From assembly GCA_021769295.1 (NCBI GenBank), contig JAETTD010000002.1:124001-188000 (forward strand): a stretch of 64,000 nucleotides of DNA. The letters are read 5' to 3'. Within the stretch, counting starts at the first letter, position 1. Every line of letters starts with the position of its first letter. Origin of the DNA: Bacillota bacterium (lineage in GTDB: Bacteria > Bacillota > Clostridia > Peptostreptococcales > Anaerovoracaceae). The notes below the pieces were generated by a model. It was not told the origin of the DNA, made no database searches, and was given only the letters and a program-made list of their open reading frames with translations. Shown here piece after piece: positions 43,216 to 52,669 of the stretch. The position numbers and the translations under genes were made by a program.

Positions 43216-43247
43216 AAGAGCATGGGGTCTTTAAAACCCATGCTCTT
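43216..43247 (-). terminator. Bidirectional terminator between HAD gene and importer operon
   Basis: An 11-bp perfect stem AAGAGCATGGG/CCCATGCTCTT around a 10-base loop. On the minus strand it is followed by TTTAC, on the plus strand by GTCATG, so it mainly serves the importer operon. Confidence 0.7.
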
Positions 43248-43253
43248 GTCATG

Positions 43254-44354
43254 TTATATGGTTTCCAATATGCCCAAATTTTCCGCAACGGATAACAAAT
43301 CCCCAATACGTTTATTGGACTCTCCTATTTCGACTCCCGCATTTATAACTCTGTCACAACTTTTCATGGCTGTAACTGCCTGCTCATATACATCATCACT
43401 TATATGCATGAAAGGCTTTTCTTCAAATACCTGAGAGGCCAGTGATTTTGCAACTACATAATCAACATCGTTACTGTACAGAATTCCCGCATAGAACGGT
43501 ATATTTTCTTTCTGAAACCGCCTGTACAAATCTATTCCTCTGCCGCATGAAGAAATTATAAACACGTGCGGCTCACCCTCAGGCTTAGGCAACTCCACGC
43601 TGCCGAAATTTATGTTATATACACCCTTTGTTATCCCATACAGGCGCTTAATTATATCATCTTTAAATATTTCATCGGGAGTTCCGAAGTGCTCTATTCG
43701 GTCTCCGTTTACGCACATTATCTTGTCTGAAATCTTCTGGGCCAAGTCAATCTCATGCAAGGACATGATTACCGTTATGCCCTTTTCCTTTGCCATAGAA
43801 CGCAATATGCTGAGAAGTTCAAGCTTATGCTTTATATCAAGAAATGACGTTGGTTCATCCAATACTATAATTTCAGGTTCCTGGCATATGGCACGAGCCA
43901 AAAGTATTCTCTGTTTCTGACCGTCGCTTATTGCAGCAAAATCCTTGTCGGCAATTTCAACGGCGTGAACCTTTTCCATGGATTCTCTTACTTTTAACTC
44001 ATCCTCCTCTGTCAAAATTCCCAAACTGCCTGTATAAGGATATCTTCCCGTTGCCACAACATCACGACAGGTCATCATCTCCGGTCTTATCCTATCCGTC
44101 AAAACCACCGCAACCAGCTTTGAAAGCTCTTTATATGTCATGCTGCCTATGGATGCATCTGCAATAAAAGAATCTCCTTTTATCGTCTTCAGATGCTTGG
44201 TGATACTCTTAAGTATGGTCGATTTTCCTGAACCGTTAGGCCCTATGAGAGTAAGAATCTCGCCCTTTTCGATTTTAATTTCGATATCTTTTATCAGCGC
44301 CTTGCCGTTATATCCCACCGTAAGTTCGCCTGTTCTAAAATATATTTCCTTCAT
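43254..44354 (-). CDS. ABC transporter ATPase (BtuD/FecE-type) with C-terminal extension
   Basis: A 366-residue ATPase with Walker A LIGPNGSGKST, a signature motif AISDGQKQR (ISDGQ in place of LSGGQ), Walker B IIVLDEPTSFLD and an H-loop MSLHEID. Residues about 255-366 form an extra domain (EPHVFIISSCGRGIDLYRRF, KSCDRVINAGVEIG) that recurs in Clostridia ATPases of this group. It energises uptake through the neighbouring permease. As the last gene of a cobalamin-riboswitch operon, its substrate is most likely a corrinoid. Confidence 0.9.
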   Translation of the reverse strand: MKEIYFRTGELTVGYNGKALIKDIEIKIEKGEILTLIGPNGSGKSTILKSITKHLKTIKGDSFIADASIGSMTYKELSKLVAVVLTDRIRPEMMTCRDVVATGRYPYTGSLGILTEEDELKVRESMEKVHAVEIADKDFAAISDGQKQRILLARAICQEPEIIVLDEPTSFLDIKHKLELLSILRSMAKEKGITVIMSLHEIDLAQKISDKIMCVNGDRIEHFGTPDEIFKDDIIKRLYGITKGVYNINFGSVELPKPEGEPHVFIISSCGRGIDLYRRFQKENIPFYAGILYSNDVDYVVAKSLASQVFEEKPFMHISDDVYEQAVTAMKSCDRVINAGVEIGESNKRIGDLLSVAENLGILETI

Positions 44355-44366
44355 CTTTTCTTACCG

Positions 44367-45410
44367 TCAATATTTCTGTTGCTTTTTAAGCAGCATTCCG
44401 ATTACTATAGGAGCTCCGAATATGGCAGTCACCGTACTTATGCTAAGCTCCGTAGGCGAAAAGGCCGTTCTGGCTATATAGTCGCAAAACATGCAGAAAA
44501 CTCCGCCTCCTATAAAAGTTGCCGGTATTACAACTATAGGTTTGGCAGTCTTTAAAGCAATCTTTACTATATGGGGTACTGCGATGCCCACAAAGGAAAT
44601 CGGGCCTGCAAATGCAGTAACACATCCGGCTAAAAGGCTGGATAACAAAATCAGTATAACTCTGAATCTCTTTATATTGACTCCCATACTCTGTGCGTAA
44701 GATTCGCCGAGCTGATATGCTCCGATAGGTTTTGCGAGCATAAAAGTTGCGGCAAATGTAATCATTATAATTACGAAGCACATCCACACATCATCCCAAT
44801 CCATACCTGAGAAGCTTCCCTGAGACCAATTGTGAAGATTTACTATATCGGTATCTTTTGCAAAGGTAATGAGAAACTCCGTTATAGCTGAGCAGATATA
44901 ACTTATCATTATGCCCGTAACAAGGAGCATGGACATCTGATGAACCTGACGTGATGCCAAAAGTACAAACCCCATTGATATGAGCGCACCCGCAAAAGCT
45001 GCGCAAACCATAGCAAATGCGGATATGGAATTTACATATTGAATCAGGACTATCATGGTTATGGCAACCACCAGTTTTGCTCCTGATGAGATTCCAAGCA
45101 CAAAGGGGCCTGCTATAGGATTTCCGAAGAAGGTCTGTAGCAAAAATCCGGACAGAGCAAGTCCGCCTCCGAGCAAGGCAGATGTCACTATTCTTGGAAG
45201 TCTTATTTTCCAGATTATGCTATATGACATCTCATCCCCTTCTCGAAGAAAAATTATCCTTGCGATTTCTTTTACAGATATATTGACGCTGCCCGAATTT
45301 ATGTTCAAAACGGTTATCAGCACAAAGGCTGCAAACAACAATAAGAACACCGCATTGTATCTCGCATATCGTTTTAATTTGTCAGACCTGTTTAGGTTCA
45401 TATTTTCCAT
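44367..45410 (-). CDS. FecCD/BtuC-type ABC permease
   Basis: A 347-residue membrane protein with about nine to ten segments and the family motifs LPRIVTSALLGGGLALSG, NPIAGPFVLGISSGA and GPISFVGIAVPHIVK. The family imports iron-siderophores, heme or cobalamin. Its ATG follows the stop of the binding-protein gene without a gap. Substrate is inferred from the riboswitch. Confidence 0.93.
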   Translation of the reverse strand: MENMNLNRSDKLKRYARYNAVFLLLFAAFVLITVLNINSGSVNISVKEIARIIFLREGDEMSYSIIWKIRLPRIVTSALLGGGLALSGFLLQTFFGNPIAGPFVLGISSGAKLVVAITMIVLIQYVNSISAFAMVCAAFAGALISMGFVLLASRQVHQMSMLLVTGIMISYICSAITEFLITFAKDTDIVNLHNWSQGSFSGMDWDDVWMCFVIIMITFAATFMLAKPIGAYQLGESYAQSMGVNIKRFRVILILLSSLLAGCVTAFAGPISFVGIAVPHIVKIALKTAKPIVVIPATFIGGGVFCMFCDYIARTAFSPTELSISTVTAIFGAPIVIGMLLKKQQKY

Positions 45411-46565
45411 TTATTTTACCTTAAAGAAATAATCAAGTTCGTCCAGGTTTTCGTCATCCGTAGTCAAAATTGTGTTCATGTCCCTTATAACGCTTCCGAG
45501 CCTATCCGTTTCCTGGAACAGATTTTTGCCCGTGCACCATACGTTTCCGTTTTTAACCGCCTTAAAATCAGCCAAAACAGGACTTAAACCAAGAAGTTCA
45601 TCCATTGAGCCCACCTCAGCGACAATGCTGCTGTTATAGAAAATATAATCTGCGTCTCTTGCAGCAGCATAAAATTCTTCCATCTGCATATTTACTGTAG
45701 ATGTGAGCTTTTCCGGGTCTCCGAGATTCTCGAATATGTACTTGCCTCCCGCAATTTCAATCATCTGCGCAACATAATCGTCGGACTTTCTGGTAACCAC
45801 TCCGCCGTTGGAATTTATATAGAAAAATGCAACTGTTTTGCCTGTATTTTCCAAATCAGACAGTTCATTTATGATTGACACTTCTCTTTCAAATATTTCT
45901 TCTGCTTCTTCCTGCTTATCAAAAAGGACTCCGTAAAGTTTTACCCATTCGGTTCTTGCAAGCGGGTGGGTCTCATAGCTTGATTTTTCTATCATAACCT
46001 TGATTCCCAATTCCTCAAGTTTTTCCTTGACTTCCGGATTATGAAGAATCATTGTGGATTCAACGGCCAAATCGCAGTTCTGTCCTACCAGCATTTCGTA
46101 ATCGGGCGCGCTGTACTTTCCGGCATACAGCAGATTTCCGCTGTTCATTGCGTCTGCCGCAGCTTGAACATACCACCCGTCAGCCTCCAGACAGGAAAAC
46201 TTTATATCATCGAGACCGCCTATGGAATTTACGAGCGCCATGGCCGAAGTTGCAGCCATATACACATTATCCAAAGGCTTTTCCAGCACTATTATGTTTT
46301 CGTCAAGCCCGTCCGGTATTTTTCCGCCCTCAGGTACTATCAGGTAATCCGCACTGTCTTTTATCCGTATAAAAGAATATCCGCCCTCATAGTTATAAAC
46401 CTCAAACTGTTTTGCATATTTAAGCTCTAATGTACTTTCATATTTAAGGTCTCCGACTTTCGGCACTTCGCCTTCTGACTTGTTATCTCCTGCTTTGCAG
46501 CCTGTAAGCATGATCACGGCAATTATAACAACAAGAAAAGCTCCAATGAATTTTTTTGATTTCAT
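45411..46565 (-). CDS. Substrate-binding lipoprotein of the ABC importer (BtuF/FepB-like)
   Basis: A 384-residue lipoprotein: signal peptide and lipobox VIMLTGC at residues 17-23, then two lobes joined by a long helix, with the PBP_like pattern LEKPLDNVYMAATSAMALV and DLAVESTMILHNPEVKEKLEELG. It captures substrate from the extracellular face and docks on the permease. It lies between the two NEAT-like genes and the permease in one operon. Confidence 0.9.
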   Translation of the reverse strand: MKSKKFIGAFLVVIIAVIMLTGCKAGDNKSEGEVPKVGDLKYESTLELKYAKQFEVYNYEGGYSFIRIKDSADYLIVPEGGKIPDGLDENIIVLEKPLDNVYMAATSAMALVNSIGGLDDIKFSCLEADGWYVQAAADAMNSGNLLYAGKYSAPDYEMLVGQNCDLAVESTMILHNPEVKEKLEELGIKVMIEKSSYETHPLARTEWVKLYGVLFDKQEEAEEIFEREVSIINELSDLENTGKTVAFFYINSNGGVVTRKSDDYVAQMIEIAGGKYIFENLGDPEKLTSTVNMQMEEFYAAARDADYIFYNSSIVAEVGSMDELLGLSPVLADFKAVKNGNVWCTGKNLFQETDRLGSVIRDMNTILTTDDENLDELDYFFKVK

Positions 46566-46579
46566 GGCATCTCCTTTAA

Positions 46580-47689
46580 CTACTTCATCCTTTTCTTCTT
46601 ATTGACAAAAATCACTGCTGCCGCAGCAACAGCAACTACTGCCACAGCAACGACAATCACAAGTGCGCCGCTTCCTCCGCCTTGATGTTCCGGAGCAACT
46701 GCATAAACTGAAAAATGTTCCGTTTCAAATGTTACGGTTTTTCCTTCTGCGTCATATGAGCTTTCTATCTCTTCTTTTGAGTCGCCGTTTATCCTGTAAA
46801 CCTTTACCGCACTTCCCTCTTCCACATCTTTATCATAGTTGAGAGTAACGGTCGCTTTGCCCTTTTCACCTTCAGCGTACAGCGCATTGCCTTCTTCATC
46901 TTTAAGAGTCAAATCCACCACTAAATCATAACCCAGTTCTTTATATTCATCATCTTCAGAAAGGTCCTCCATTGTCAGAGTTATTCCTCCCTTTGCAGTC
47001 TGCGCTATGTACGCCGTGGCTGCTTTGTCAAAGGTGACTGCTCCTCTTACGGTAGATAATTTCATCTTTTTACCTTCATAGTCCGAGAGCATATCTGCGC
47101 TTACGCTGGTAGATTTGCTATATGCATTTTCAACGGTTATAGTATCACTATCGCCTGCAGATTCCTGTTCTTCAGGCTCTTCACCTTCATCGTTATTGCT
47201 GTCGTCTGCCTGGTTTTTATTTTCGCCTGAGGTTTTTGAACTTCCCGAGGATCTGCCTTGGTTGTCTGATTTTCCGCTTTGAGCCGAAGAGCTCTCCTTC
47301 ATGGTTACCCCTGACGAGCTGAAGGTCAGTGTGTAATCTATTACATGAGGCTCGCTCATAGCGATTGTCTCTGCACTTACGGGAATAGGCGTATCCAATG
47401 CAGATACAGGAATCGTAAATGTCGAATTTCCGCCACTGTTTTCATTGTTATATTGAACTCCGCCCACCTTCATCCACGTATAGTTGGAACTTGACCAAAC
47501 CACTTTTGCTTTCATTGAACCTCCTGAGACGGTCAATGTGGCGGAAGTTATGGTTGCTTTTCCCGTTCCTCCGTTCAATGTCGCAGAAACCGAATAAGTT
47601 CCGTCGGCAGCAGTAGCCGCAAAAGATGCGGCTGTTGCTCCCATAATTATAAAAACTGACAGAAGAATGGTAAATATCTTTTTCATCAT
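46580..47689 (-). CDS. Secreted NEAT-like domain protein with C-terminal membrane anchor
   Basis: A 369-residue protein with a signal peptide (residues 1-26), one NEAT-like domain at about 27-130 (DGTYSVSATLN, SGGSMKAKVVW, FTIPVSALDTPI, VIDYTLTFSS), a Ser/Asp/Glu-rich linker, a second beta region (about 185-330) ending EHFSVYAVAPEHQG, and a membrane segment with basic tail (ALVIVVAVAVVAV, KKKRMK). It would be anchored in the membrane and reach outward. The domain matches those of the neighbouring protein. The bound ligand is unknown. Confidence 0.8.
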   Translation of the reverse strand: MMKKIFTILLSVFIIMGATAASFAATAADGTYSVSATLNGGTGKATITSATLTVSGGSMKAKVVWSSSNYTWMKVGGVQYNNENSGGNSTFTIPVSALDTPIPVSAETIAMSEPHVIDYTLTFSSSGVTMKESSSAQSGKSDNQGRSSGSSKTSGENKNQADDSNNDEGEEPEEQESAGDSDTITVENAYSKSTSVSADMLSDYEGKKMKLSTVRGAVTFDKAATAYIAQTAKGGITLTMEDLSEDDEYKELGYDLVVDLTLKDEEGNALYAEGEKGKATVTLNYDKDVEEGSAVKVYRINGDSKEEIESSYDAEGKTVTFETEHFSVYAVAPEHQGGGSGALVIVVAVAVVAVAAAAVIFVNKKKRMK

Positions 47690-47697
47690 TTTCCTTT

Positions 47698-48711
47698 CTA
47701 ACTAAGCTGTCCCTTTTTTAAAGATACTGCTGCTCCTCCGCTTAATATCAAGAGGGCTATCATAACAGGCAACGCAGAGGAATCGGAAGTCTTTGGTACG
47801 TCCTTTGCCGCAGTTTCCGTTGGCTGTGTTCCGTTCTGATTGTCATTGCCGCCGGTAGACGGTGCAGGTGCAGGCTCCTGGGTTGCAGGTTCATCACCCA
47901 AGTTCTTCACAAATGCCAATGTGTCAGCTTTAAAAGTCAAATGGCGGTCATACCACACATGATTCTTATTTGAAAATGAGCCGAAATCAAGCGCCGTATT
48001 TAAAGAAGCTACAGGAACTTCATATGTATATTTTCCTGCCTCGTTTTCTACATACGGAATTCTGTCGGCTTCCGCTACGGTTTCCAAAGTATCGGTATCA
48101 TCGGCATTAACGGCTCCGGCATACAAATATCCGTATCCTGTGCCGCTCAAAGTCAACACTGCCGTCATTTTTCCGTTTTCAACCTTAAGCAGCGCATCAA
48201 CCACTTTAAACATCTTTTCCCCTGTTTCTACAGTTATCGAATAATATCCGTCTTCCGCAGGAATCAGCGTGCTTGAATCAAAAGTGAGATGGCGGTCATA
48301 CCACACATGATTCTTATTTGAAAATGAGCCGAAATCAAGAGGCTTATCCAATGCATCTACAGGAACTTCATATGTATATTTTCCCGCCTCGTTTTCTACA
48401 TACGGAATTCTGTCAGCTTCCGCTACGGCTTCCAAAGGGTCCGTATCATCGGCATTAACAGCTCCGGCATATAAATATCCGTATCCTGTGCCGCTTAAAG
48501 TCAGCACCGCTGTCATTTTTCCGTTTTCAACCTTAAGTGACGCATCAACTACTTTAAACATCTTTTCTCCTGTTTCTACAGTTATCTTGTATGTTCCGTC
48601 AGCAGGTACGGCTGTTGCAGCCTCTCCCTCCGCAAATGCAGTTGCACTTAATGCAAATACCATTGCAAGCGCAAGCATTGTGACAAGTAATTTTTTACCC
48701 AGTTTTTTCAT
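47698..48711 (-). CDS. Secreted protein with two NEAT-like repeats and a wall-anchor-like tail
   Basis: A 337-residue protein with a signal peptide (1-28), two nearly identical domains at 37-144 and 153-260 (period 116 residues), a Pro/Thr/Asn-rich linker and a C-terminal VPKTSD, hydrophobic segment and basic end (303-337) resembling a sortase signal. Each domain has the NEAT layout: GTYKITV/GYYSITV, VENGKMTAVLTLSG, YTYEVPV and HVWYDRHLTF. The start ATG at 48711 follows AAGGAAGG. It is the first gene after the riboswitch, so it is the most tightly controlled. Confidence 0.82.
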   Translation of the reverse strand: MKKLGKKLLVTMLALAMVFALSATAFAEGEAATAVPADGTYKITVETGEKMFKVVDASLKVENGKMTAVLTLSGTGYGYLYAGAVNADDTDPLEAVAEADRIPYVENEAGKYTYEVPVDALDKPLDFGSFSNKNHVWYDRHLTFDSSTLIPAEDGYYSITVETGEKMFKVVDALLKVENGKMTAVLTLSGTGYGYLYAGAVNADDTDTLETVAEADRIPYVENEAGKYTYEVPVASLNTALDFGSFSNKNHVWYDRHLTFKADTLAFVKNLGDEPATQEPAPAPSTGGNDNQNGTQPTETAAKDVPKTSDSSALPVMIALLILSGGAAVSLKKGQLS

Positions 48712-48803
48712 TTTTTCCTTCCTTTCCATTCTGCATTTTCTGTTTGTACAAACTATATGTAATCACTTTTATTAAGTGAAATTACAACCTCAACTCAAAA
48801 TAA

Positions 48804-48828
48804 AAAACACCTCGACCTGAGGTGTTTT
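48804..48828 (-). terminator. Riboswitch-controlled terminator 1
   Basis: A perfect 10-bp stem AAAACACCTC/GAGGTGTTTT with loop GACCT, followed on the minus strand by TTATTTT. The first arm contains CACCTC, which can pair with GAGGTG at the 3' end of the riboswitch (complement 48885-48890). This gives a mutually exclusive terminator/antiterminator. Confidence 0.85.
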
Positions 48829-48882
48829 AAAAAAAATAAAATTAAATTGCAGTATTACCATTGCAAATAACATTTCACAAGC

Positions 48883-49062
48883 TTCACCTCAGAAAGCTTT
48901 TGAACAAATTAAAGACAGGTCTACCGACTTAATCATTTGCTCTACTTGGACGCCTTCCCAAACTTAAAATTCAGTGGCTTGTGATTTAACACATGTCCTT
49001 TCGATGATATCACGGTTGCTGAGACACAGTGCCGGATTTACACCGGCTTCCGAGATGTCTTA
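48883..49062 (-). promoter_or_regulatory. Cobalamin riboswitch 1 (importer operon)
   Basis: Read on the minus strand it has the conserved parts of the AdoCbl aptamer in order: CGGAAGCCGGTGTAAATCCGG, then CAAGCCACTGAA (the B12 box GCCACTG), GGGAAGGCG, and TCGGTAGACCTG. The following GAGGTG sits at the 3' edge and can block terminator 1. With cobalamin bound, the leader should fold to terminate and shut off the importer and NEAT-like genes. Confidence 0.9.
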
Positions 49063-49086
49063 TTTTTTTTATTGATTTACGCTTAT

Positions 49087-49115
49087 ATCTTACATTAGCC
49101 CCACTTTTTTGTCAA
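49087..49115 (-). promoter_or_regulatory. Promoter of the importer operon
   Basis: On the minus strand TTGACA (complement 49110-49115) and TAAGAT (complement 49087-49092) are 17 bases apart, about 25 bases before the aptamer. It lies only 14 bases after the cbiC stop, so transcripts of the cbi operon can also run into this riboswitch. Confidence 0.65.
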
Positions 49116-49129
49116 CATGATTTTACTCT

Positions 49130-49777
49130 TTACTTACCCTCTCCGCGGCTTTCGTCAATCTGATAGAGCAATGCATTTATTATGGCCGCAGCGACATTGC
49201 TGCCGCCTTTTCTGCCCCTTGCCACTATACATGGGACTCCCGATTCAATTATCAGCTCTTTTGCCGGCACCACATTTACGAAACCTACGGGTACGCCTAT
49301 TATCAACGACGGCATTATCTTCCCCTCATCCATAAGTTCTCTCAGCCTTATGAGCGCTGTGGGAGCATTGCCAATGGCAAAAATAAGATTTCCCTTTTCT
49401 CTTGAAGCTTTATCGACAGCCGCAGCGGAACGGGTACTATTGCCTGATTTGGCAGCAGCGATGACGTCTTCGTCAGCAATGTAGCAGTCTACCGTTGCAG
49501 CAAGTTTTGAGAGGGTTCTCTTGTTTATTCCGGCCTTCGCCATCTGAGTATCCGTAAATATACGGGCTCCGTTTCTAAGCGCATCCTTTGCCTTTTCCAC
49601 AACGCCGGGTGAAAAATACAGGCTGTCCGCATATTCAAAGTCGGCAGTCGTATGAATAACCCGCTTTATGATGGGCGCCTTTTCAGGGTCAAGAATTCTG
49701 TCTCCCAGTTCTTCGGTTATTATTTCAAAGCTTCTCTTTTCTATCTCCATAGGCGCTATTTTTAATATATCCTTCAT
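49130..49777 (-). CDS. cbiC: Cobalt-precorrin-8 methylmutase
   Basis: CbiC moves the C11 methyl group to C12 to give cobyrinate. The 215-residue product has the usual length, with the catalytic histidine in [11 protein letters not shown] and the family segments [11 protein letters not shown] and [28 protein letters not shown]. It is the last gene of the cbi operon and overlaps cbiP by 4 bp. Confidence 0.95.
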   Translation of the reverse strand: MKDILKIAPMEIEKRSFEIITEELGDRILDPEKAPIIKRVIHTTADFEYADSLYFSPGVVEKAKDALRNGARIFTDTQMAKAGINKRTLSKLAATVDCYIADEDVIAAAKSGNSTRSAAAVDKASREKGNLIFAIGNAPTALIRLRELMDEGKIMPSLIIGVPVGFVNVVPAKELIIESGVPCIVARGRKGGSNVAAAIINALLYQIDESRGEGK

Positions 49778-51291
49778 ATTCCTGCCTCCAAAATTTCATA
49801 AATCTTATCCATATCGAGGTGTTCACGCAAAGCATCCGCCAGCAAATCGTACTGCATATTCTTGTATTCTTCTGCGCTTACGTTGCCTAAGCTTTTAACT
49901 TCCATACCTTTTCTTGAAGCAATCTCTTCAATGATTGCCTCAGCTACCTTTGGAGTTTCAAAGATTCCGTGTATGTAACATCCGTATACGTTTTCAACAT
50001 AATATCCGTCACCGGAATATCTTTCATCCTCTGAGGTTTTTATACTGCAAAGAGGGTTTAACTTCTTTGCGGATTCAATAGAAGTTTCTCCCATGTGTAT
50101 CTCATATCCTTCAAACTCTCTTCCCGCTAAAGCAGAAAAATATCCGTCTCTCAGAGAGTTCTCAAATATACCCTTCACTCTGGTTCTGCGTTTTTCATTT
50201 TTAAAAACCGTCTTTAGAGGAAGCAATCCCATTCCTTTTAATTGACCGCCCTCTTCAACTCCTTCAGGATCCTCAAGGCTTTCTCCCAACATCTGATAAC
50301 CGCCGCAGATTCCGAACACCGGTTTGCCTGCTGCCGCATGTTTCAATATTGCAGCCTCTATGCCGTTTTGCCTCATCCAAAGCAAGTCTTTCATAGTATT
50401 CTTTGTACCCGGCAATATTATCAAATCGGGACTGCGAAGCTGCTCTGCACTCGAAACATATCTTACCGACACTCCCTCAAATCGCTCAAATATATTAAAA
50501 TCCGTAAAGTTGGACAATCTCGGAACTCTTATAACCGCAATATCTATCATGTCGATGTTGTTGCTGCACAATCTTTCGCTTAGGCTGTCCTCATCATCCA
50601 CATCTATATTAAGATAAGGAGCAACGCCTACTACCGGTATATTTATCATATCTTCCAGGCTTTCTATGCCCGGAGTAAGTATGCTCTTATCGCCCCTGAA
50701 TTTATTTATTATAAGACCTTTAACCATCGCCTGTTCGCCTTCGTCCAGAAGCGCCACGGTTCCGTAAAGCTGTGCAAACACTCCCCCTCTGTCAACGTCT
50801 CCTACCAAGAGAACGGGGGCTTTGGCTGCTTTGGCCATTCCCATGTTTACAATATCTTCTGCCTTTAAATTTATCTCCGCCGGGCTGCCGGCTCCTTCAA
50901 TTACGATTATATCGTATTCCTCTGCCAGACGATTGTACGCTTTCATAACATGGGGCTTTAAATTTTTCTTAAATTCAAAGTATTCCCTTGCGCTCATGTT
51001 GCCGAAAACTTCACCGTTTACGATTACCTGGGAACCCGTATCGTTGGTGGGTTTCAGCAAAATAGGATTCATCAGAACCGACGGTCGTATACCTGCTGCT
51101 TCTGCCTGCATTACCTGCGCCCTTCCCATTTCCAGACCGTCCTCCGTTATAAATGAGTTTAAGGCCATGTTCTGAGATTTAAAGGGCGCAGTCTTATACC
51201 CGTCCTGCGCAAATATCCTGCATAATCCGGCCGTAATCAGGCTTTTGCCTGCGTTGGACATGGTGCCTTGTATCATGATAGCTTTTGCCAT
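49774..51291 (-). CDS. cbiP: Cobyric acid synthase
   Basis: CbiP/CobQ amidates four side chains of adenosyl-cobyrinate diamide using glutamine and ATP. The 505-residue protein starts with the P-loop-like [18 protein letters not shown] and has a class I glutaminase domain with the nucleophile Cys in [12 protein letters not shown] and His in [10 protein letters not shown]. Length is normal. It lies three bases after cbiA. Confidence 0.95.
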   Translation of the reverse strand: MAKAIMIQGTMSNAGKSLITAGLCRIFAQDGYKTAPFKSQNMALNSFITEDGLEMGRAQVMQAEAAGIRPSVLMNPILLKPTNDTGSQVIVNGEVFGNMSAREYFEFKKNLKPHVMKAYNRLAEEYDIIVIEGAGSPAEINLKAEDIVNMGMAKAAKAPVLLVGDVDRGGVFAQLYGTVALLDEGEQAMVKGLIINKFRGDKSILTPGIESLEDMINIPVVGVAPYLNIDVDDEDSLSERLCSNNIDMIDIAVIRVPRLSNFTDFNIFERFEGVSVRYVSSAEQLRSPDLIILPGTKNTMKDLLWMRQNGIEAAILKHAAAGKPVFGICGGYQMLGESLEDPEGVEEGGQLKGMGLLPLKTVFKNEKRRTRVKGIFENSLRDGYFSALAGREFEGYEIHMGETSIESAKKLNPLCSIKTSEDERYSGDGYYVENVYGCYIHGIFETPKVAEAIIEEIASRKGMEVKSLGNVSAEEYKNMQYDLLADALREHLDMDKIYEILEAGI

Positions 51292-51294
51292 TTC

Positions 51295-52668
51295 TTATTT
51301 TTCCTTCCTGCTTTTTCTGTATTCAAGCGCCGCTCTGATAAGATTCTGCGGCACGCTCATATTTGAGCAGTAGAACAGATGCGGAAATCCCGCCGCTACG
51401 TTGTCTTTTATGTTTATGCATTGCCATGACTTTTGGGTCACGGGCTTCACTGCGGTAAATTCGTTTCCGCAATTTTCGCTGTCAAAATAATGGAACTCAT
51501 GGGCTTTTATCTGTTCTCCCTTTTTCATCAGCCAACTGTCCGAATTGGCAGTAAGCGTTATATATCCAAAGCGATTAAGCCTGTCTGTCCTGTAAGCTTT
51601 GCCTTCTATTATGCCAAGCCCGCTATGGCTCAGACCCTCCATATCTTCCATACAGTCATGAAGGAACATAAAGCCGCCGCATTCGGCAAGGCAGGGGATT
51701 TTTCTGTCTATAGCTTCTTTTATGGAATTTATCATAGTCAAATTGCCGAAAATTTCACGGCAATAAAGTTCCGGGTACCCGCCTCCCAATATCAATGCGT
51801 CTGCATCAGGGGGCATAGCCTCATCATGAATCGGCGAGAATTCTCTGATTACCGCGCCCATTTTTTTTAGTATATTCAGGTTGTCCTTATAATAAAAGCA
51901 GAAGGCTTCATCCCTCGCTACGGCAATTACGGGTTTTTCTTCTGTCCTTTCAACAGGCAAAGATTTTGCCGCTTTATGCCTGTAACGGCATGCCAGACCT
52001 ATAAGCTCATCCATATCCACAGTTTCTTCAATAATCTGTGCCAGCTTATTCAGCTTACAGGTCAGTCCCTCTATCTCTCCGGGAGTAACGAGACCAAGAT
52101 GCCTGCTTTCAATAGTCAAATCGTTTACCTTCGGCAAATAACCCAGCGCTTTGATATTGAACGTCTTTTCCACTTCTTCCTTTATCTCGCAATAAACGTG
52201 CTTCGACATATTATTGAATATTACCCCGGCAATATTGCTGTCCGCCCTGAATTCTGACATGCCCTTAAGAACCGCCATAGAAGAAAGGCTCTGCCCTTTT
52301 GCATTTATTATCAGTATTACCGGAATTCCGAGCGTTCTCGAAACATCGTAAGACGATGCTTTTAATGAAGCTGCGCTCATCCCGTCGTAATATCCCATGA
52401 CCCCCTCTATTACGGAAATATCGCTGCCCCGGGAGTTTTCTTCAAAGAGACACCTTGCAGTGTCATCATCACAGAAGAACAAATCTATGTTTGAAGCTTC
52501 CACTCCTATTACCCTCCTATGGAACATGGGGTCTATATAATCCGGACCGCATTTAAAAGATGCTATTTTTAATCCTCTGTTTTTCAGCGCTTGCAGTACG
52601 CCGCAAGTTATCAACGTCTTGCCGCTGCCGCTCGAAGGTGCTGCAAACATTATGGCTCTGTCGCTCAT
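51295..52668 (-). CDS. cbiA: Cobyrinate a,c-diamide synthase
   Basis: CbiA amidates carboxylates a and c. The 457-residue protein has an N-terminal dethiobiotin-synthase-type ATPase domain (APSSGSGKTLITCG, VEGVMGYYDG) and a C-terminal glutaminase domain with the nucleophile in CLAECGGFMFLHD and LGGGYPELY upstream. It starts one base before the end of the cbiJET gene. Confidence 0.95.
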   Translation of the reverse strand: MSDRAIMFAAPSSGSGKTLITCGVLQALKNRGLKIASFKCGPDYIDPMFHRRVIGVEASNIDLFFCDDDTARCLFEENSRGSDISVIEGVMGYYDGMSAASLKASSYDVSRTLGIPVILIINAKGQSLSSMAVLKGMSEFRADSNIAGVIFNNMSKHVYCEIKEEVEKTFNIKALGYLPKVNDLTIESRHLGLVTPGEIEGLTCKLNKLAQIIEETVDMDELIGLACRYRHKAAKSLPVERTEEKPVIAVARDEAFCFYYKDNLNILKKMGAVIREFSPIHDEAMPPDADALILGGGYPELYCREIFGNLTMINSIKEAIDRKIPCLAECGGFMFLHDCMEDMEGLSHSGLGIIEGKAYRTDRLNRFGYITLTANSDSWLMKKGEQIKAHEFHYFDSENCGNEFTAVKPVTQKSWQCINIKDNVAAGFPHLFYCSNMSVPQNLIRAALEYRKSRKEK

Positions 52669-52669
52669 G

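Noticed and set aside
43254..46565. Heme or siderophore importer
   Set aside because: The protein family allows it, and NEAT-like domains suggest heme, but the cobalamin riboswitch directly upstream favours a corrinoid. Retained only as the alternative.
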